Below are positions 17,277 to 26,115 of a stretch of DNA of 64,000 nt, one piece after another. A program made the translations under genes and the position numbers. The notes beneath the pieces were generated by a model. The model saw only the letters and a list, made by a program, of their open reading frames with translations. It ran no database searches and was not told the DNA's origin. Numbering within the stretch: the stretch's first letter is position 1; every line of letters starts with the position of its first letter. Origin of the DNA: G965247475 sp965247475 (GTDB lineage: Bacteria > Chloroflexota > UBA11872); the NCBI GenBank assembly GCA_965247475.1, contig OZ252016.1, forward strand, positions 2,542,001-2,606,000. Reading direction: 5' to 3'.

Positions 17277-18065
17277 GTGAGCGAGGCGGCCGCGACGACC
17301 GGCGTCTACGACGACCTCGAGCTGCCGGCCGGGGGGACCCGCCCGTACACCGTGATTCACATGGTCATGACGGTCGATGGCGCGATCACGGGACCCACCG
17401 ACGCGTACTGGCCGATCAGCGACGACGCGGACCTGCGGACGTTCCGGCGGCTCCGGTTCCACGTGGACGCGGTCCTGCACGGCGCGAAGACCCTGGGCGT
17501 GAACCTGGACCGCTACCTCTGGAGCGCCGAGCAGCGGGAAGGCCGCGCGCTGCGGGGGCGCACCGAGCCGCCACTCTTCGTCGTGGTCTCGAACTCCGGA
17601 CGCGTCGATCCGTCCGACCGCGTGTTCGGCCGGAAGATCTACCCGCTCGCGCCGATTGTGGTCGTGCCGGAAACCGCCACCATTGATCGGGAGCTCGAGC
17701 GAGTGGCGGAGCTGCTGCGCGTCGGCGCCGATCGCGTGGACTTGCGGGCCATGGTCGAACTGCTGACACGGGAGCGTGGCGTGCGAACGCTGGTCTGCGA
17801 AGGCGGGGCGATCGTGAACTACCACATGATCGAGGCGGGTCTGGTCGACGAACTCTTCATCACGGTCAGCCCGCGGATCATTGGCCAGCCGCGGCCGCGG
17901 ACGGCGGTCGAAGGGCCGGAGGCCTTTCCACTAGAACGCGTGCGGCGATTGGAGCTGATCGGCATGCGGGAGGTCGAGGGCGAGGTGTTCCTGCGCTACC
18001 GATTGCTCGATGCGACGCCGCTGGGCGACGGACCGGCGGCTCGAGCCTGGGGCGGCGAGGAATGA
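17277..18065 (+). CDS. RibD C-terminal domain protein (pyrimidine reductase-like)
   Basis: 262 aa. DHFR-like fold of the riboflavin-pathway reductase that reduces the ribosyl side chain of the diaminopyrimidine intermediate with NADPH. Visible: VIHMVMTVDGAI (substrate and nucleotide region, about 24-35), CEGGAIVNYHMIEAGLVDELF (about 172-193) and ISPRIIG-like VSPRIIG. The deaminase half of RibD is absent. A GTG start is used. The stop overlaps the next glycosyltransferase as ATGA, an odd partner for a riboflavin enzyme, so a role outside riboflavin synthesis is possible. Confidence 0.85.
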   Translation: MSEAAATTGVYDDLELPAGGTRPYTVIHMVMTVDGAITGPTDAYWPISDDADLRTFRRLRFHVDAVLHGAKTLGVNLDRYLWSAEQREGRALRGRTEPPLFVVVSNSGRVDPSDRVFGRKIYPLAPIVVVPETATIDRELERVAELLRVGADRVDLRAMVELLTRERGVRTLVCEGGAIVNYHMIEAGLVDELFITVSPRIIGQPRPRTAVEGPEAFPLERVRRLELIGMREVEGEVFLRYRLLDATPLGDGPAARAWGGEE

Positions 18066-18997
18066 GGTTCGGATTCGGTATCATGCGGCGCCGCGAAGGC
18101 GGAGCTCCGCAGACACTACGTTGGCCGGGTCGGACTGGGGGTCGAGCGACCCTGGAGAAGCTGGTCGCACCAGAGGTTACGCCGGTCGAGGAGCCTGAGC
18201 TTCTGACCGAACCGCTGTCGCCGTTCGCCCAAGGCGATCGTCCGACCTTCAGCCTGCCCGACCTGTCGCTGGTCATCCCGACGTATCGGCAGGCCGACCG
18301 GATTCGCGATCAGGTCGATGCCGTCCTGAAGGCGCTGGACGAGCTTGACGCCCGCGGCGAGGTCCTCGTCGTTATCGATGGCGACGAGGACGGCAGTGCG
18401 GAACGGCTGAGCGACATCGACGATCGTCGGCTCCGGATCGCCGTTCTCGACCAAAACGTCGGGAAGGGCAACGCGGTGCGCCGCGGGCTGCTGTCGGTGG
18501 GCGGCCGGATGCGCGGCTTCCTCGACGGGGGCGGAGACATTCCGGCGCGGTCCTTCCTGGACGCCTGTCACGAGTGGGAGCGGACCAGCGCGGACATCGT
18601 GGTGGCGTCCAAGCTGCACCCGAGGTCCGACGTCGACTATCCGATGACCCGGCGGCTGTATAGCTGGGGGTATCGGCAAGTTACGAAGTACCTCTTCGGC
18701 CTCACGGTTCGGGATACGCAGGTGGGCCTGAAGATCTACTCGGCGGCCGTTGTCGAACAGGTCTTTCCGCTCGTGCGCACGCGTGGGTTCGCTTTCGACA
18801 TCGAGGCGTTGGCGCTGGCGGAGCGTCTGGGATTTCACCGGATCGTTGAGTCGCCGGTCGTTATCCACGATCGGTATCCGTCAACGATTGGCGTCGGCAC
18901 GGTGATATCGATGCTGCTGGAGACGTTCGCCGTGTGGTGGTACGTGCGGCGGTTCGGTCCGGACAAGCACGGGATATTCCGCCGACGGTTCGACTAG
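18062..18997 (+). CDS. Family 2 glycosyltransferase, dolichyl/polyprenyl-phosphate type
   Basis: 311 aa. The GT-A domain starts after a ~60-residue leader: LSLVIPTYRQADRI (about 70), VVIDGDEDGS (about 104), FLDGGGDIP at the place of the usual D-x-D, then WGYRQVTKYLFGLTVRDTQVGLKIY, typical of Alg5/DPM-like enzymes that charge polyprenyl phosphate with a hexose. The C-terminal segment (VGTVISMLLETFAVWWYVRRF) is amphipathic or membrane-associated. Starts inside the RibD-like stop (ATGA). Upstream of two membrane proteins that could use its product. Confidence 0.85.
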   Translation: MRFGFGIMRRREGGAPQTLRWPGRTGGRATLEKLVAPEVTPVEEPELLTEPLSPFAQGDRPTFSLPDLSLVIPTYRQADRIRDQVDAVLKALDELDARGEVLVVIDGDEDGSAERLSDIDDRRLRIAVLDQNVGKGNAVRRGLLSVGGRMRGFLDGGGDIPARSFLDACHEWERTSADIVVASKLHPRSDVDYPMTRRLYSWGYRQVTKYLFGLTVRDTQVGLKIYSAAVVEQVFPLVRTRGFAFDIEALALAERLGFHRIVESPVVIHDRYPSTIGVGTVISMLLETFAVWWYVRRFGPDKHGIFRRRFD

Positions 18998-19031
18998 CCC
19001 CGTCCGAGCGTCCTCGGGAGCGGCGCCTGCT

Positions 19032-20414
19032 GTGCTTGGATCCGTGAGCGCGCGGCCGGGCGGTGACATCGGCATTGCACCGCCGCGTGGCGGCGTCGCG
19101 GGTGCAGACGCGATCGCGCCGAGCGCCGAGCGCCGTCTGGTGATCGCGATCATCGCGTTTGCCACGCTCAACGCGCTGCTCTGGTCGCTGGTGCGGGTGC
19201 CGCTGTACGGCGGTCCGGACGAATGGGACCACGTGCGAGTGATGCGGGCGATCGTAGACACGGGTGGACTGGCCGAGTTCCAGGGCTACGGCGCGGGCGC
19301 GTTCGCCGGAGGCCCGGTCCGCGCACAAGTGGCGCACGAGATCACGCCGAACGCCTTTGCGGTTCCGGTTGGGTACACGCTGCGGCTGATCGGCTCGGAC
19401 GATCTGGCCTTCAACGTCCATGTCGCACGGTTGTTCATGGTCGCGCTCTTCCCGATCACGCTGTGGCTGGCGTATCTGACCTTGCGGCGACTATTCCCGA
19501 ACGGACCGGTGGAACGGATGTGGGGCGTTGGCCTGATGGCTGCGGTGCCGATGTTCATGCTGGTGCACAGCTACTACACCAACGACGCGCCGGCTATCGC
19601 CGCGGGAACGCTGGCGGCCTACGCGGCCGTGCGGGCGTATCAGTCCGACTTCGCGACCCGCGACGTGCTGCTGCTGGGGGTGGCGCTCGGCCTGGTGGGC
19701 CTGCACAAGTACACGGGCTTCCTGATGTTTCCGGCGGTCGCGGGGCTGACCTTGTGGCGGCTCTGGCGGCAGCCGAGGCGATTTGTCTCGGTGGGCGCAG
19801 CGCTGCTGGCGATCGCGGCCGCGATCGCCGCCTGGTGGTACGTGCGGAACTGGGCGCTCTACGGCGACCCGTTCGGCGTGGAGGTGACGCAGGCGGCCGT
19901 GGATGCGTCGGGCGGAGCGCCCGTCGCACCGCGCACGCGCGGTCTCGGCCCGGTCGAGTTTGTGCAAGAGACGAATTGGGTCGGCGAGAACTTCGCCACC
20001 TTCTGGGCCGGCTACGGCCTCGAGAAGATGAAGATTCCGGGCGCGGCGTACGTGGCGCTGAGCGTGCTGGTGGCGGCGGCCGCCATCGGCTTCATCGTGC
20101 GGGCGGTGCGAGGCCGAGGCGCCGGGCTGTCGATGGTCGTGCCGATCCTGGCGCTGATGGCGTTCCTCCACCTCGGCCTTTGGGCTGTGAGCTTCTGGAG
20201 CAGCTACGCCGTGGATGTGGCGCTTAGCGGGCGCTACGTCTACCCGTCGTTTGTGCCATTCGTGGTGCTGGTGATCGTGGGGCTGACGGCTTTCGCCGCG
20301 TGGCGCGGCCGCGCCGGTGCGGCGCTGGTGGCCACCATCCCGGTGATGCTGGCCGCGAACGTGGCGTACTTCGTGCAGACCGTGATGCCGGACGTGGTGG
20401 CGCTTGGCAGGTAG
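19032..20414 (+). CDS. Polytopic GT-C/DUF2142-like membrane glycosyltransferase
   Basis: 460 aa with about 10-11 hydrophobic helices. The first periplasmic loop carries YGGPDEWDHVRVMRAI, resembling the P-D-E-x-x-H acidic motif of DUF2142/ArnT-like GT-C enzymes that take sugars from polyprenyl phosphate on the outer face of the membrane. Later: NDAPAIAAGTLAAY, LHKYTGFLMFPA. GTG start after GGGAGCGGCG; a second in-frame GTG 12 bases later is possible. Overlaps the next gene by 11 bases. The lipid-linked sugar could come from the GT2 upstream. Confidence 0.75.
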   Translation: MLGSVSARPGGDIGIAPPRGGVAGADAIAPSAERRLVIAIIAFATLNALLWSLVRVPLYGGPDEWDHVRVMRAIVDTGGLAEFQGYGAGAFAGGPVRAQVAHEITPNAFAVPVGYTLRLIGSDDLAFNVHVARLFMVALFPITLWLAYLTLRRLFPNGPVERMWGVGLMAAVPMFMLVHSYYTNDAPAIAAGTLAAYAAVRAYQSDFATRDVLLLGVALGLVGLHKYTGFLMFPAVAGLTLWRLWRQPRRFVSVGAALLAIAAAIAAWWYVRNWALYGDPFGVEVTQAAVDASGGAPVAPRTRGLGPVEFVQETNWVGENFATFWAGYGLEKMKIPGAAYVALSVLVAAAAIGFIVRAVRGRGAGLSMVVPILALMAFLHLGLWAVSFWSSYAVDVALSGRYVYPSFVPFVVLVIVGLTAFAAWRGRAGAALVATIPVMLAANVAYFVQTVMPDVVALGR

Positions 20415-21255
20415 GTGGCGCTGGGCGCCGAGCGGCTCAGTCGCGCGGACCAGCCTGGAGGCGCTGGCGATCCTCGTGTCGCTCGCGTGGCTCGGGGTGC
20501 TGGCGGCGGAGCCCGTGCAGATTCCGGTCACCGAGCTGTCGCGCGAGATCGAACCGCTGCGAACGCAGGCGCTGAGTGGCGCCAAGGGCCAGACGTTCGC
20601 GGTGCCGAGCGATGGTCTGACGCGGGTCGACGTGTGGCTTGATACTCAGGTCGATCCGGGCGAGTGGGTGCGGGTGAAGTTCGAGCTCGCACGCGGCGTG
20701 GACCCGCGAGTCTCGTTGGCCAGCGGCGCATTCGTCTTCGAGCGATCGGGCCAGCTGTGGCAGCCACAGTTGCGGTTCGATCCGGCGCTGGTCGCCGAGG
20801 GAGACCGGCTCTACCTGCGGCTGGAATCGATTCTGAGCGCACCGACGAGCAAGCTGTTCTTCCGCTACAGCCGTAGCGATGTGTATCCGGAGGGTGAGCT
20901 GCTCGATCTCGACCGCGTGGAGGTCGCCAACCAAGATCTGATCTTCAAGCTCTATCGAGCGCCCACCGTGCCGAAGCCTTTCGCCTGGGCGGATGCGCTG
21001 ATTGGTCGAGCGACGGCCGCCGCCGCGGCCGCATCGGGACCGCCCGGCTGGGTGATCGTGGCGGTGACCGTGCTCGGAGGGTTGACCGCACTGGGGATTC
21101 TGGTCGCTTCGACCGGGATCATGACACGGCTTCTTCCCTGGCAGACATCCTGGCTCACGCGTCCGGCGGTCTTCCTGGCGCTACTCGCGCTGGCCAGTCT
21201 GGTGGTGGCGGGGACCGAGGCGCCGTTCGGGAAACTCGTCGTCAACCTGATCTGA
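20404..21255 (+). CDS. Membrane-anchored beta-domain protein (glycan-locus type 1)
   Basis: 283 aa, TTG start overlapping the preceding stop. Layout: N-terminal membrane helix (LEALAILVSLAWLGVLAA), an outside domain of ~170 residues rich in alternating hydrophobics (GAKGQTFAVPSDGLTRVDVW; SKLFFRYSRSDVYPEG), then two or three helices (VIVAVTVLGGLTALGILVA; AVFLALLALASLVVAG). No database family recalled. Two other proteins here (51436-52578 and 61916-62632) have the same layout and a similar Q-T ... L-x-x-(I/V)-x-V pattern, each next to a GT-C membrane protein. Confidence 0.6.
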   Translation: MAGRWRWAPSGSVARTSLEALAILVSLAWLGVLAAEPVQIPVTELSREIEPLRTQALSGAKGQTFAVPSDGLTRVDVWLDTQVDPGEWVRVKFELARGVDPRVSLASGAFVFERSGQLWQPQLRFDPALVAEGDRLYLRLESILSAPTSKLFFRYSRSDVYPEGELLDLDRVEVANQDLIFKLYRAPTVPKPFAWADALIGRATAAAAAASGPPGWVIVAVTVLGGLTALGILVASTGIMTRLLPWQTSWLTRPAVFLALLALASLVVAGTEAPFGKLVVNLI

Positions 21256-21277
21256 CGTCGTGCGGCGTCGCGCCGCG

Positions 21278-22153
21278 TCACCGGTCGCGTGCGCGCAGGG
21301 CCTCCGCGAGCAGACCGAGGCCAAAGAGCTGGACCCCGAGCAAGAGGGCCGCGGCGGCGAGAAAGCCGAGCGCGCCGATGCCGAGCACGAGCCAGAGGAT
21401 CAGGGGCGCGAGCGCTCCTAGCCAGAGCACACCCGTAATGACCAGGAACAGCTTGATCGGGTTGTGGCGAACGGTCGCCTGGACCAGGATCTGGAACATG
21501 CGCAGCGCGTCGCGCCCGGCGCGAACTTTGGATGAGCCGATGCGCCGCCGGTACTCGACCGGGACGAACGCTACGGCGTGGGCGTCGCTCATCATTGCCA
21601 GCGTGAGTCCGGTGGTGAAGGAGAACCCGGGGCTGAGGATGCCGAAGTAGCGCATCGCGAGGTCCTTCCGGAAGATGCGGTAGCCGGAGTTGACGTCTGG
21701 GATGCGCCGGCCGACCGCGAAACTCGCGAACCAGCGAAGGGCGGTTCGGGCCAGCGCCCGGATACCGCGTCCACGGAAATGCCGCCCGGTGCGCGCCGCG
21801 ACGACCATGTCGAGCGCCTGGGCCTTTGCCACCAGCTCGGCGACGGCGGACGCGGGGTAGGTGCCGTCGGCGTCGCAGATCAGCACGTAATCGTGGGCGG
21901 CGGCGAGGATTCCCCGGCGCAGCGAAAGTCCGTAGCCTAGATTCACGGGCGACGAGATCACCGTTGCGCCCGCGGCCGCCGCGGCCGCGCCGGTCCCATC
22001 CGTCGAGCCATCATCGATGACCAAGACCTCGAATGGGAGGCCGGACGCCCGCAGGGCGTCGCGCAGCTCGGTCACCACGGTCGCGACCGCGCCGTACTCG
22101 TTGTGCGCCGGGACCACGAGGGAAATCCCAGTGATCGAGGTCATGGGCGCCAC
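21278..22153 (-). CDS. Family 2 glycosyltransferase, polyprenyl-phosphate mannose/glucose synthase type
   Basis: 291 aa. GT-A domain: ISLVVPAHNEYGAVATVV, VLVIDDGSTDGTG, LICDADGTYPASAV (D-A-D), RIPDVNSGYRIFRKDL and the membrane-proximal YRRRIGSSKVRAGRDALRM typical of DPM1-like enzymes. Two C-terminal helices (LFLVITGVLWLGALAPLILWLVLG; LGFLAAAALLLGVQLFGLGLL) anchor it. Makes a polyprenyl-phosphate sugar for GT-C transferases. Follows the methyltransferase by 37 bp in a minus-strand group with asnB. Confidence 0.9.
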   Translation of the reverse strand: MAPMTSITGISLVVPAHNEYGAVATVVTELRDALRASGLPFEVLVIDDGSTDGTGAAAAAAGATVISSPVNLGYGLSLRRGILAAAHDYVLICDADGTYPASAVAELVAKAQALDMVVAARTGRHFRGRGIRALARTALRWFASFAVGRRIPDVNSGYRIFRKDLAMRYFGILSPGFSFTTGLTLAMMSDAHAVAFVPVEYRRRIGSSKVRAGRDALRMFQILVQATVRHNPIKLFLVITGVLWLGALAPLILWLVLGIGALGFLAAAALLLGVQLFGLGLLAEALRARDR

Positions 22154-22190
22154 CGAAGGGCGGCGCGAGCGACCGCGACGGCAACGGCGA

Positions 22191-22961
22191 TCATGTGGCC
22201 CGCGCGATCAACACCAGCGACTGCCCGAACGGCGGCTTGACGGTCCCCTCGATTCGACGGAGCGCGGGCACGACGAGGCGGTCAAACAGCCATGCCTGGC
22301 GGTTGACCGATGTGGCGTTCAGATCCCGGGTGCGCAGGATCGATCCGTTCAGGTACCACGCGACCGCGCCCATGAGATTAAGGTAGTGCGCTCGAATGAC
22401 GCGAAAGCCGGCATCGGCAAACAGCCGGGTGAGGACGGCGCGCGAGTAACGACGATGGTGGCCGGCGGCCTCGTCGAGCGTGCCGAACAGCCAAGAATGC
22501 GCGGGGACCAGAAGCAGCGCATGCTCGGCGGTGGGAGCGAGGATCGTTCGCATGCTGGCGATGGCACGCGCATCGTCCTCGATATGCTCCAGGACGTTGG
22601 ACGATACAACGGTGTCGAAATCCGCCGTGGCGAGCCGTTGCGCGACGGTCGGGTCCAGGATGTTGCCGACGATCGTCTGGAGCGCGTCGGACGGGCCGAT
22701 GCGCTCGGCGAGAACGTCCAGCGCTTCCGACGAGAGATCGAGGGCGGTGACCCGCGCCATGCCGATCAGGTGCTGTGTGAGGTTGCCGCTGCCCGCGCCA
22801 ATCTCCAGGACGTGGGTCCCGACAAAGTCGCGGAGTTGGTCGAAGAGCCACGCGTGGTAGTTGGCCGCCGAGGCGACCGAGCGCGTCATGGTGTCGAGGC
22901 CGACCGGCGAGGCGCCCTCGAGCTCGCTGGGGCGGCGCCCGACTACGCGGCGTCCAGCCAT
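22191..22961 (-). CDS. Class I SAM-dependent methyltransferase
   Basis: 256 aa. Motif I VLEIGAGSGNLTQHL (about 50-64), motif II acidic residue in VTALDLSSEAL, motif IV FDTVVSSNVLEHIEDD. C-terminal part contains GHHRRYSRAVLTRLFADAGF, typical of methyltransferases in glycan clusters. ATG lies 19 bp inside the asnB stop, so translation is coupled. Acceptor unknown; probably a sugar hydroxyl or an amine in the surface glycan. Confidence 0.85.
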   Translation of the reverse strand: MAGRRVVGRRPSELEGASPVGLDTMTRSVASAANYHAWLFDQLRDFVGTHVLEIGAGSGNLTQHLIGMARVTALDLSSEALDVLAERIGPSDALQTIVGNILDPTVAQRLATADFDTVVSSNVLEHIEDDARAIASMRTILAPTAEHALLLVPAHSWLFGTLDEAAGHHRRYSRAVLTRLFADAGFRVIRAHYLNLMGAVAWYLNGSILRTRDLNATSVNRQAWLFDRLVVPALRRIEGTVKPPFGQSLVLIARAT

Positions 22962-24847
22962 CGCTCGCGCCAGAGCTGGAACATCAAGAGCGTCCAGAGC
23001 ATCTTGGCGTTGTTGCGGGTGCGGTCGGCGTGCTCGCGCACGAGGCGCGCGACCGTGCGTGAGTCAAAGAGTCCCTCGCGGCGCAGGCGGCCCTCATCCA
23101 GGTACTCGCGGGCGAGGCCGCGCAGCTCGCCATTGAGCCAAGCGGCGACGGGAATGCTGAATCCACGCTTGCGCCGCCCGATGATCTCGCGCGGCAAGAG
23201 GTCGTGAACCGCCCGGCGCAGCAGGTACTTGCGCCTGAATGCCCGCAGCTTGTGCGAGACGGGCACGCGCTGCAGAAAGTCGAGGACCTCGAGGTTCAGC
23301 AGCGGCACGCGGGTCTCGAGCGATGTGGCCATGCTGGCGCGATCGACCTTGGTGAGAATGTCGCCTTCCATGTACAGCTTGAAGTCCTGGTAGAGGACCC
23401 GGTTCAAGGGATGGGCGGCGCCGGAGGCGTTGGCGACAGCGGTGAGCATGTGCTCGAACCCGCCGGCGGAAACCTCTGCTCGCGCGTCCGGAGTCAGGAT
23501 CTCGGCCTTGTCGCGGCCGTAGAAGGCCCCGGTCCACATCTGGTGGCGCAGCGCCGCGGGTTCATCGGCGCCGAGCACGAAGCGCTTGACCAGGAACTCG
23601 AACGCCATATAGCGGGACGAGACCGGCAGGCGCGCCAGCGCCGGCTCGATCAGCCGCGCGCGGATGCCCGACGGCAGGGCCGCGTAGAAGGGCGCGAGCC
23701 GGTGTGCTTGGAGCGTGGAGTATCCGGCCAGCAGCTCGTCGCCGCCGTCGCCGCCGAGCACTACTTTGACGTGCTCGCGGGCGAAGCGGCTGACGAGATA
23801 CGTCGGAATGATCGAGGGGTCCGCGAAGGGCTCGTCGATGTGCCCGGCGAGCGTTGGGATGAGATCGAGCATCATCGGGGCGTCGAGCCGCAACTCGCGG
23901 TGCCGGGCGCCGATGTGTGCGGCGACCGCGCGGGCGAACGGGCCCTCGTCAAACGACGGCTCGTCGAATGTGATCGAGAACGACTGCACCGGCTCATTGG
24001 ACATCTCGGCCATGAGCGCGGCCACGGTGCTCGAGTCCAGGCCTCCGCTGAGCAAGACGCCGACGGGCACGTCGCTGAGCATCTCGGACGCGATCGAGCG
24101 CCGCAGCACATCGGCAAACCGATCGGCTTGCGCGGCGATTGAGCCCTCGAGCGGCTCGCGCTCCGAGCGCGTGAGGTCGAGATCCCAGTAGGGATGCTCG
24201 CCGACGCCGTGCTCGGACGCGCGCAGAAAGTGGCCGGGTCGAAGCCGCCGGACGTCCGCCAGGATGCTCGCGGGGGTGGGGACGTATTCGAGTGAGAGGT
24301 AGTCGGACAGCGCGTCGATGTCCAGACGGCGCTCGACGTAGCCGCTCGCCAGCAGCGCTCTGAGCTCGGATGCGAACACGAGCCGGCCGCCGACCTGGGC
24401 GTAGTACAGGGGCTTGATCCCGGGCCGGTCGCGCGCGATGAACAGCTCGCGGGTCCCGCCATCCCACAGCGCGAAGGCAAACATCCCGTTCAGCCGACCG
24501 AGGCAGTCAGTGCCCCACTGCTCGTAGGCGTGGACGATCGTCTCGGTGTCCGAACGAGTGCGAAACCGGTGGCCGTGCGCCTGCAGCTCGCGGCGGAGGT
24601 CCGGATAGTTGTAGATCTCGCCGTTGAGGACGACCTGGATCGAACCGTCCTCGTTCCCGATCGGCTGGTCGCCCGTCTCCAGGTCGATGATGCTCAGGCG
24701 CCGCATCGCCAGGCCGATGGGACCGTCGGTGAAGAGGCCCTGGCCATCGGGGCCGCGGTGGGTGAGCGAGTCGCGCATGGCCTCGAGGGCAGGGCGGGCG
24801 GGCGGGGTTCGGCCATCGAGCTCGAGGACGCCGACGATTCCGCACAT
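22943..24847 (-). CDS. asnB: Glutamine-hydrolysing asparagine synthase (AsnB)
   Basis: 634 aa. Class II glutaminase domain with nucleophile Cys2 (MCGIVGVLEL), RLSIIDL, NGEIYN; synthetase domain with PP-loop VLLSGGLDSST (about 260) and downstream GGDGGDEL. Uses ATP and glutamine to amidate a carboxylate, asparagine in housekeeping members. AsnB homologues in polysaccharide loci often amidate uronic acids; the position between a glycosyltransferase and a methyltransferase suggests that alternative. Translationally coupled to the methyltransferase. Confidence 0.95.
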   Translation of the reverse strand: MCGIVGVLELDGRTPPARPALEAMRDSLTHRGPDGQGLFTDGPIGLAMRRLSIIDLETGDQPIGNEDGSIQVVLNGEIYNYPDLRRELQAHGHRFRTRSDTETIVHAYEQWGTDCLGRLNGMFAFALWDGGTRELFIARDRPGIKPLYYAQVGGRLVFASELRALLASGYVERRLDIDALSDYLSLEYVPTPASILADVRRLRPGHFLRASEHGVGEHPYWDLDLTRSEREPLEGSIAAQADRFADVLRRSIASEMLSDVPVGVLLSGGLDSSTVAALMAEMSNEPVQSFSITFDEPSFDEGPFARAVAAHIGARHRELRLDAPMMLDLIPTLAGHIDEPFADPSIIPTYLVSRFAREHVKVVLGGDGGDELLAGYSTLQAHRLAPFYAALPSGIRARLIEPALARLPVSSRYMAFEFLVKRFVLGADEPAALRHQMWTGAFYGRDKAEILTPDARAEVSAGGFEHMLTAVANASGAAHPLNRVLYQDFKLYMEGDILTKVDRASMATSLETRVPLLNLEVLDFLQRVPVSHKLRAFRRKYLLRRAVHDLLPREIIGRRKRGFSIPVAAWLNGELRGLAREYLDEGRLRREGLFDSRTVARLVREHADRTRNNAKMLWTLLMFQLWRERWLDAA

Positions 24848-24914
24848 GCCGGTTAGCGTCCGACGCGAGGCGCACGGCGGCGCCGGAGACGATCGCCACG
24901 GGTGCGCAGAGCCG

Positions 24915-25910
24915 TCACGGCCGTCGGCGGAGCAGGCCGGAGAGAAACTGCACGCCGTACACCACGTGGGTGGCGACGATCGCGGCGCCCACGGCTAGGC
25001 CGATCCGCGCGCTCCTGCTTGTCCTACAAGACTGGCCGGCGCTGGCAACCACGGCGGCGGCGTACACGGCGAGCGAACCGAGCAACAGCCATCGGACCGG
25101 CTCGAGCCATACCGAGGCGACGGAGGCGCCTATGAGCCAGAGCACCCAGGCGGATGGCACGAAATATGGAATCCGACGCGAGGTCTCCGGGAAGCGCCGC
25201 GCGAAGTACCCGCGGTGGCGTCCGTAGGCGGCGATCTGGCCGAGATGGCCGCGCCAGATCGGCCGCCGATGGTGATAGGCGACCGCGCCCGGCTCGTACG
25301 CGATGCGTCCTCCGCGCCGCACGATCTCGAGGCACAGCTTAGTGTCCTCGCCTGGGTAGAAGGTGCTGTCGAACCCCCCGATCTCATCGAACACGGCCTT
25401 CCGGACGATCAGGTTCATCGACGGGTAGTCGTCCACGTCGCGGGCGGCTTCGACGACGTAGCGGTGACGGGCTGGGCCGGAGACGATGCGCGCGGCGTAC
25501 GTCCATCCGGACACCTGCTCGGCGAAGGCGTCGCCGGGCGGAGTGACACCGGGGCCGCCGACGGCCCAGATCTCCGGGTCGCGGAGCCGTGCGACGGCGG
25601 CGGTGAGCCATTGCCGTGCGGGATAGGCATCGGCGTCGATGAACGCGAGGATCTCGCCGCGGGCCCGGGCGGCGCCCAGATCGCGCTTGTCGGCGGGGCC
25701 GACGTTCCCGCTGGCCACATACCGGGCATGCGCATGCGGGTGATTCGCCTCGGGGGCCTCGTCGAGCACGACGATAACTTCCCACGACGGACCGTCGAGA
25801 CGCGCGATGGCGGTCAGCGATTCGTCGAGCCAGCCGGACGGACCCGGCGCCACGATGACGATGGATACATCGATGGGCCGGGATTGCCGGGTCGCGGCGG
25901 CCGAGGTCAC
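24915..25910 (-). CDS. Family 2 glycosyltransferase with C-terminal membrane helices
   Basis: 331 aa from GTG; other in-frame starts (a TTG about 20 codons upstream) are possible, while the longer frame overlaps the divergent radical SAM gene and is rejected. VSIVIVAPGPSGWLDESL, EILAFIDADAYPARQWL (D-A-D), VGGPGVTPP, GEDTKLCLEIVRRGGRI (the ED acid motif) and YEPGAVAYHHRR are typical of GT2 enzymes related to rhamnosyl/galactofuranosyl transferases. Two or three C-terminal helices follow. Upstream of asnB by 67 bp. Confidence 0.85.
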   Translation of the reverse strand: MTSAAATRQSRPIDVSIVIVAPGPSGWLDESLTAIARLDGPSWEVIVVLDEAPEANHPHAHARYVASGNVGPADKRDLGAARARGEILAFIDADAYPARQWLTAAVARLRDPEIWAVGGPGVTPPGDAFAEQVSGWTYAARIVSGPARHRYVVEAARDVDDYPSMNLIVRKAVFDEIGGFDSTFYPGEDTKLCLEIVRRGGRIAYEPGAVAYHHRRPIWRGHLGQIAAYGRHRGYFARRFPETSRRIPYFVPSAWVLWLIGASVASVWLEPVRWLLLGSLAVYAAAVVASAGQSCRTSRSARIGLAVGAAIVATHVVYGVQFLSGLLRRRP

Positions 25911-26115
25911 CGGGGTCGGCGAATCATCGCCGGGAGCGATCGTGCCCAAGACGATGCGATCGCCCCGGCCGGGCGGCGCAAGCGGATCACAGGTTCGGTC
26001 CAGCGCACCCCATGTACTACGATCATATGGTGCGCGTAGCAGCGGGCGATCCCCGCGCGCGGCTGAGAGCGCGCCCCGACCAGACGCTTGCCGCCGCGCC
26101 TTGTGGAGCAACGCT
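25911..26115. other. Divergent promoter region, with a possible short leader ORF on the plus strand
   Basis: 205 bp between a minus-strand GT2 and a plus-strand radical SAM gene. TACGAT at 26018-26023 suits a plus-strand -10 box. Seven bases later GTG opens a 29-codon frame (26030-26119) whose TGA overlaps the TTG start of the radical SAM gene. On the minus strand TATGAT overlaps the same place. Whether the short frame is translated cannot be told from sequence. Confidence 0.35.

Noticed and set aside
22017..23207. 396-codon plus-strand frame
   Set aside because: Antisense shadow of the GT2, methyltransferase and asnB genes; composition is Arg/Glu/Gly-rich and no family fits.
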